Shown here: positions 59,864-64,000 of the stretch, piece after piece | How the letters are laid out: the number at the start of each line of letters is the position of its first letter | How positions within the stretch are numbered: position 1 is the first letter of the stretch | DNA from: Pseudolabrys sp035718275 | GTDB taxonomy: Bacteria; Pseudomonadota; Alphaproteobacteria; Rhizobiales; Xanthobacteraceae | DNA: 64,000 nt | Direction of reading: 5' to 3' | NCBI GenBank assembly: GCA_035718275.1 | Contig: DASTHI010000001.1 | Coordinates: 1 to 64,000, forward strand | Made by a program: the position numbers and the translations under genes | Notes under the pieces: generated by a model | Seen by the model: the letters and a program-made list of their open reading frames with translations, nothing else | What the model was told of the DNA's origin: nothing | The model's database searches: none

Positions 59864-60847
59864 TTACATCTTCACGCCGTGCTCCGTCATGTATTTCACA
59901 GCGCCAGGGTGCCACGGAATTGGTGAATATGATTTCACCTGGTTTTCGAGGACGAAGTTTTTCGCTTCCTTATGCACGGCAATAAGATCATCTCTTTTGT
60001 CAAAAATAGTCTTCACGACATTGTAGGCATCCTGATCGGACATGCTCGCATTGGCCACGAGGATGTTCCAGACGACCGTGTTCTTGTTGTCGGTCATCTG
60101 CCCAGGATAAGTCCCCGCTTTGATCGTGCTGGCGGCATAGAGATCGCCGTACTTGGCATTCATTTTTGCCGCGAGGTCGGCATGGTCGACAAGCTTGATT
60201 TTTACGCCCGGCGTTGCACCGAGGTCGGTAACCGCCGAGGTCGGCAGCCCACCGACCCAGAAGAAGGCATCGATCTTGTGATCCTTTAGCGCATTCACCG
60301 ACTCAGCAACGCCCAGCCGCTCGCGTTTCATGTCCTTGTCTTTGTCGAGACCCGCCGCCTCGATCACCCGGAAGGCCATCACTTCCGTCGCGCTGCCACC
60401 CGACCCCGTTGAGACGCGTTTGCCCTTGAGATCAGACATTTTCTCGATTCCGGTGCCTTCGACAGTCACGACGTGCATCTGGTTGGGATAGAGAACCATC
60501 AGCGTGCGGACAGGCACCTGCGTTCCTTTGAACTTCTCTTGACCCTTGTAGGCATCGAGCGCGGCATCAACCATCGATAAGGCGAGCTCGCTACGCCCTG
60601 CATTGATGAGCTTCAGATTATCAACGGAACCCCCGGTGACCTCGGCCGTCGCCTGAACACCCGGCAACGTCTTTGACAACACATTCGCGAGTCCACCGCC
60701 GAGCGGGTAGTAAACGCCGCCGGTCCCGCCAGTCGCGATCGAAATCGCCCGCTGTTGGGCCAGCCCGGCTCCCGCAGCGAGCGAGGCCGTTAGCGCCAGG
60801 GCCGCTACACCGATCTTGCGACGCGATCTCAATAGGCCTTTCAACAT
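59864..60847 (-). CDS. TAXI-family TRAP solute-binding protein
   Basis: A 327-residue periplasmic protein. The signal peptide runs to about residue 31 (LAAGAGLAQQ). The mature start SIATGGTGGVYYPLGGGLANVLSK is typical of TAXI proteins. The ATG at 60847 shares a base with the permease stop (TGATG), so the two are coupled. The large open frame extending to 61993 is permease sequence in another frame. The ligand is unknown; TAXI proteins often bind glutamate-like or dicarboxylic acids. Confidence 0.92.
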   Translation of the reverse strand: MLKGLLRSRRKIGVAALALTASLAAGAGLAQQRAISIATGGTGGVYYPLGGGLANVLSKTLPGVQATAEVTGGSVDNLKLINAGRSELALSMVDAALDAYKGQEKFKGTQVPVRTLMVLYPNQMHVVTVEGTGIEKMSDLKGKRVSTGSGGSATEVMAFRVIEAAGLDKDKDMKRERLGVAESVNALKDHKIDAFFWVGGLPTSAVTDLGATPGVKIKLVDHADLAAKMNAKYGDLYAASTIKAGTYPGQMTDNKNTVVWNILVANASMSDQDAYNVVKTIFDKRDDLIAVHKEAKNFVLENQVKSYSPIPWHPGAVKYMTEHGVKM

Positions 60848-63069
60848 CACTTTTTGCTCCTTTGTTCCACTGATGCTACCACTCTCGCCGGAACGAATTT
60901 CTGTTTCAATAGGATCAGAGTGGCCAGCGCGAGCCCAAATGGGGCGGGATGCGGCAGGTCGAAACCCGTGATCCGTTCGGCAAGTCCCTCCAGCAAGCTT
61001 GGAAAGACCAAGAGCAGGCCCGCAAGCAGCCATCCCAATCGCTCGAGGCCCGTGTTCCTCCGCAGCGCCCAGTTCTGTGCGGCGGCGGCAAGTGCCCCCA
61101 GCCCGATCGCCGTCTTTAGCGTGATCCAGATGATATCGTAGACCGAGCCGCCCTTCGGAACATTCATCAGCAGCCCTATGCCTTGCGGGTCGAGCACGAA
61201 AACGAATGGCACCAGGAACGCGGGAAGCGTGTATTTCCACGCCTGCATGGTGGTGGCGTAAGGATCGCCTCCGGTAATCGCGGCAGCTGCAAAGGGGGAA
61301 AGCGCGGTCGGAGGCGAAACCTCCGAGAGGACAGCGTAATAGAAAATGAACATGTGCGCGGCAAAGTCGGGAACGCCGAGCTTCATCAAAGCGGGCGCCG
61401 CGATCACCGCGCAAATGATGTACGAAGCAGTCACGGGCACGGCGAGCCCTATAATCCATACGACCAGCGCGGTGTAGATCGCGGTCATGAGGAGGCTGCC
61501 GCCGGCAAAGTCGATGACGATTGATGAGAATTTCAGGCCGAGACCCGTCAAGGTGACAATCCCGACGATGATTCCGGCCGCCGCGCACGTCGTCGCTGCG
61601 CTCAGCACTCCGATCGACCCATCGGACAACGCTGTAGTCAGCTTTTTCGACGATGGCACCAGATGTCTTCCCGCCTCCGTCAACCCCATAAAAGCGAGGA
61701 CTGCGATCAGCAGAAGTATCAGAAGCGGAAAATAGGTCTCGAACTTGACTGCGAACGAAGATGCCCCAATTTGAGGAATCGTGAACAGCGCAGCTGCTGC
61801 ACCGCCAGTTGCAAGAAGCAGAATCAGCAGCCTGCGCGGACCAAGGCTGGTCTCGGGGGCCAGCGCGCTCATCGCGAAAGCCAGAATCGTCGAATAGAAC
61901 ACCGACAGCATTGGCGAGTAGCCGATCACCATGAACAGCACCACAGCAACGAGCGAAACGAAATGAAATCCGTATCGCCGCGTCATCTGCCATACCGACA
62001 TCTCGGGCTTGAAGATCACCTCGTGCGCACCGAAACGCAGCGCGTCGAGTTCGACCATGAAAACGAGCGACAGGTAGTACAAACAGGTCGGGATGATCGC
62101 CATCCAGATCACGTCGAGATAACTGATCTTCAGGAACTCGGCGATCAGGAAGGCGGCAGCGCCAAGAACCGGCGGTGAGATAATGGCGCCAAGCCCGCCG
62201 GCCGCGAGCAAACCGCCGGCGGCATTCTTCTCGAAGCCGGCCTTGGCCAGCATCGGATAGGCGACGGTACCGATCATCACTGTTGTGGCAACGCCCGAAC
62301 CCGACGGTCCTCCGAGCAGGAATGAAGACGCAACGACTGCTCGTCCAGCACTCGACGGCTTGCCTCCCATGACTCCCAGCGAAAAGTCGATGAAGAATTT
62401 GCCGGCGCCCGAATGCTGCAGGATCGCACCGTAGATGGTGAACATGATGATCAAGGTCGCCGAAACGTCGACCGGAACGCCGAAAATGCCCTCAAGCGTA
62501 ATGAACAAATGTCCGACAAGGCGCGAGATGTCATAGCCGCGGTGTGTCCATGGCGGCGGCAGGTCAGGGCCGAAATATGCATAAAGGATGAAACATACGG
62601 CAACCAGCGGCATCACCCAGCCGGTCGTTCGTCGTGCTGCCTCGAGCACAAGCAAAATAAAAATGCCGCCCAATATGACATCCCACCGTTCGGGGACAGC
62701 GGCTCGATCAGTGAAATCATCTCCCTGCATCAGCGCATAAACGATGGTTGCGATCCCGAGCAGCGGAGGGATCACATCGAACCACTGGATGCGGTTTCGA
62801 AATCGGTTCGCAAGAGGGAAAAGCAGGAAACTTAGGAGCAAGACGAAAGCAACGTGCGTATACCGTAGCGGTATCGTCGGCACGATGTCGTAAGCGGCAT
62901 AGAGATGAAAAAGGGTCATTGCCACAGCGATGCCGGTTACCGCCGTGCCAACCCAGCCCGACAGCCGATTGGCGGCACCTTCTTCCTGCTGGACGTACTC
63001 TTCCGCTTTTCGACGCTGCTCTTCGGAAATGATCTCCGAGTCACCGTCGGCTATCGTTTCGTCTGCCAT
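60847..63069 (-). CDS. TRAP transporter fused permease, TAXI-type
   Basis: A 740-residue membrane protein with about 18 hydrophobic segments, combining DctQ- and DctM-like parts (N-terminal DctQ-like region, then FLLGGPSGSGVATTVMIGTVAYPM and SEVSPPTALSPFAAAAITGGDP). It begins with a polar N-terminus of about 60 residues rich in E, Q and R. The ATG at 63069 follows GAGGGG. It imports the solute delivered by the coupled TAXI protein, using an ion gradient. Confidence 0.92.
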   Translation of the reverse strand: MADETIADGDSEIISEEQRRKAEEYVQQEEGAANRLSGWVGTAVTGIAVAMTLFHLYAAYDIVPTIPLRYTHVAFVLLLSFLLFPLANRFRNRIQWFDVIPPLLGIATIVYALMQGDDFTDRAAVPERWDVILGGIFILLVLEAARRTTGWVMPLVAVCFILYAYFGPDLPPPWTHRGYDISRLVGHLFITLEGIFGVPVDVSATLIIMFTIYGAILQHSGAGKFFIDFSLGVMGGKPSSAGRAVVASSFLLGGPSGSGVATTVMIGTVAYPMLAKAGFEKNAAGGLLAAGGLGAIISPPVLGAAAFLIAEFLKISYLDVIWMAIIPTCLYYLSLVFMVELDALRFGAHEVIFKPEMSVWQMTRRYGFHFVSLVAVVLFMVIGYSPMLSVFYSTILAFAMSALAPETSLGPRRLLILLLATGGAAAALFTIPQIGASSFAVKFETYFPLLILLLIAVLAFMGLTEAGRHLVPSSKKLTTALSDGSIGVLSAATTCAAAGIIVGIVTLTGLGLKFSSIVIDFAGGSLLMTAIYTALVVWIIGLAVPVTASYIICAVIAAPALMKLGVPDFAAHMFIFYYAVLSEVSPPTALSPFAAAAITGGDPYATTMQAWKYTLPAFLVPFVFVLDPQGIGLLMNVPKGGSVYDIIWITLKTAIGLGALAAAAQNWALRRNTGLERLGWLLAGLLLVFPSLLEGLAERITGFDLPHPAPFGLALATLILLKQKFVPARVVASVEQRSKK

Positions 63070-63437
63070 CGTCCCCTCTTCGGCAGCGATGTTGAGCTTG
63101 CCTTTCCGCCGCCACGCTACCATGGCGGGAATCGAAGGCATACCCGCGCGCAGTTTGCGCTCAAGACGTCAGGGACATCCGATCGCGATGGCAAGCCCTG
63201 CTGCTAAGAACGGCAAGGGCATGGACACAAGCGCTCGCAGCCAAACCACTCGGGGCGGCATCATCGGCACTTCCCAAATGATCAATCGATGTATGACGTA
63301 GAGTGCCCAAGCGGTCGAGTACGCAATAACCTGCGCCGTGTAGACAGTTACGGATCGCCAGCGTGGACCAGTCGAAAGCCCGTCGGCGGCGCTTCAGCGG
63401 AGGAAGCTTGATCAAATTGCGGTAACAGTGCTCGGCG
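63070..63437. other. Intergenic stretch with a truncated membrane-protein frame
   Basis: 368 bp between bioB and the TRAP permease gene. On the minus strand a frame open from 63382 to a stop at 63169 reads VTVYTAQVIAYSTAWALYVI and then HRLIIWE...PFLAAGLAIAIG, clearly like two membrane segments. It lacks a start codon and is closed upstream by a stop. The likely explanation is the 3' remnant of a small membrane protein gene, or a sequence with a frameshift near its start. Confidence 0.4.
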
Positions 63438-64000
63438 CTAATCCATCGGCCGCATGCCAAGCTTGCCAAGCAGCGCAATGTCCCGGTCGCGAGCAGGATT
63501 TGAGGTGGTCAAAAGCTTGGGTCCGTAGAATATCGAATTGGCGCCAGCAAGAAAGCACAAGGCCTGCATCTGCTCGCTCATGTCCTCTCGGCCCGCCGAC
63601 AAGCGCACCACGGATGCAGGCATCGCAATCCGGGCGACCGCGATCGTGCGGACGAAATCGAAAGGATCGAGCCGGGCTGCCTGCGCGAGCGGTGTGCCTT
63701 CCACACGGACAAGCATGTTGATTGGCACGCTCTCGGGATGCACCGGCAGGTTCGCAAGGGTAGCGATCATTCCGACGCGATCCTCCAGTCCCTCGCCCAT
63801 GCCTACGATTCCGCCGCAGCAGACATGAATGCCGGCATTGCGCACGTGGCCAAGCGTATCGAGGCGATCCTGATAGGTCCGCGTGGTGATAATCTCGCCA
63901 TAAAACTCGGGCGACGTATCCAGATTATGATTGTAGTAATCGAGACCGGCCTCCTTCAGTCGACGAGCTTGCAGTTCCGAAAGCATCCCGAGGGTAACGC
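63438..64000 (-). CDS. bioB: Biotin synthase, C-terminal part (cut by window edge)
   Basis: The last 187 codons of a radical-SAM enzyme that inserts sulfur into dethiobiotin. The N-terminal CxxxCxxC cluster lies beyond the window. Visible blocks are LKEAGLDYYNHNLDTSPEFY, ICVCCGGI-like HVCCGGIVGMGE, and LAGANSIFYG(P/x)KLLTT with the auxiliary cluster arginine region (ASVVRLSAGRE). The frame stays open to base 64000. Downstream lies the membrane-protein-like remnant. Confidence 0.95.
   Translation of the reverse strand, partial: VTLGMLSELQARRLKEAGLDYYNHNLDTSPEFYGEIITTRTYQDRLDTLGHVRNAGIHVCCGGIVGMGEGLEDRVGMIATLANLPVHPESVPINMLVRVEGTPLAQAARLDPFDFVRTIAVARIAMPASVVRLSAGREDMSEQMQALCFLAGANSIFYGPKLLTTSNPARDRDIALLGKLGMRPMD

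Noticed and set aside
60848..61993. N-terminal extension of the TAXI binding protein
   Set aside because: It overlaps the permease gene throughout. The TGATG junction and signal peptide fix the start at 60847.
63161..63478. 105-codon minus-strand frame after bioB
   Set aside because: It starts inside bioB and has a scrambled composition. The membrane-like frame in another register is the better candidate.
1..64000. CRISPR array, insertion sequence, toxin-antitoxin or phage-defence system
   Set aside because: No regular direct repeats, transposase motifs, or known defence or toxin genes were found on either strand.

Overview
The window is GC-rich chromosomal DNA of an alphaproteobacterium of the order Hyphomicrobiales. 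Nitrobacteraceae or Xanthobacteraceae are the likeliest families, and no genus is assigned. The basis is the gene set: a CpdR-type cell-cycle receiver, an apparent suhB/alpha-r14-type sRNA beside hisN, a ROSE-like thermometer before an hsp20 gene, an ornithine decarboxylase/homospermidine synthase operon with a long structured leader, a fused indolepyruvate ferredoxin oxidoreductase, and many ABC, TRAP and Tct uptake proteins. No insertion sequence, integrase, phage gene or CRISPR array was seen.

Layout. 1-4.4 kb: tRNA-Val, cpdR, N-formylglutamate amidohydrolase, a small RNA, hisN, an alpha/beta hydrolase and hsp20. 4.7-10.9 kb: gltBD (NADPH-glutamate synthase). 10.9-15.0 kb: envelope genes (a DUF459 SGNH protein, a lytic transglycosylase, galU). 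15.2-28.3 kb: a long minus-strand run reading indolepyruvate oxidoreductase, acyl-CoA synthetase, livG-H-M, substrate-binding protein, livF, a phenylacetate-CoA-ligase-like enzyme and hemH. It looks like uptake and CoA-dependent oxidation of aromatic amino acid derived acids. 28.5-42.3 kb: a catabolic and transport region with an MFS carrier, two aldolase families, acyl-CoA dehydrogenase, SDR, a scattered TRAP system, diacylglycerol kinase, a cobalt-type nitrile hydratase (alpha, beta, activator), a gamma-glutamyltransferase and an M3 peptidase.

42.4-51.0 kb: a PsiF-like protein, a P1B-type metal ATPase with a small divergent membrane protein, the polyamine operon (leader RNA, ODC, GNAT, homospermidine synthase), and a coupled COG0523 GTPase/WD40-like pair. 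51.2-56.0 kb: an accessory-looking catabolic patch (flavin monooxygenase, DoxX, class II aldolase, Tct-type binding protein) with two gene-poor stretches that may hold decayed genes. 56.1-64.0 kb: a DUF2336 protein, a znuACB operon behind a Zur-like box, a TAXI-type TRAP transporter, and a biotin synthase cut by the right edge.

The most interesting signals are regulatory RNA and DNA sites rather than a new protein machine: the sRNA before hisN, the ROSE-like hairpin hiding the hsp20 start, the ODC leader with a dyad at its upstream end, and the Zur-like box. Odd proteins include a TRAP binding protein without a signal peptide, a metal-binding protein with a PsaA-like ligand pattern behind a zinc-type operator, and a GTPase/WD40-like pair.
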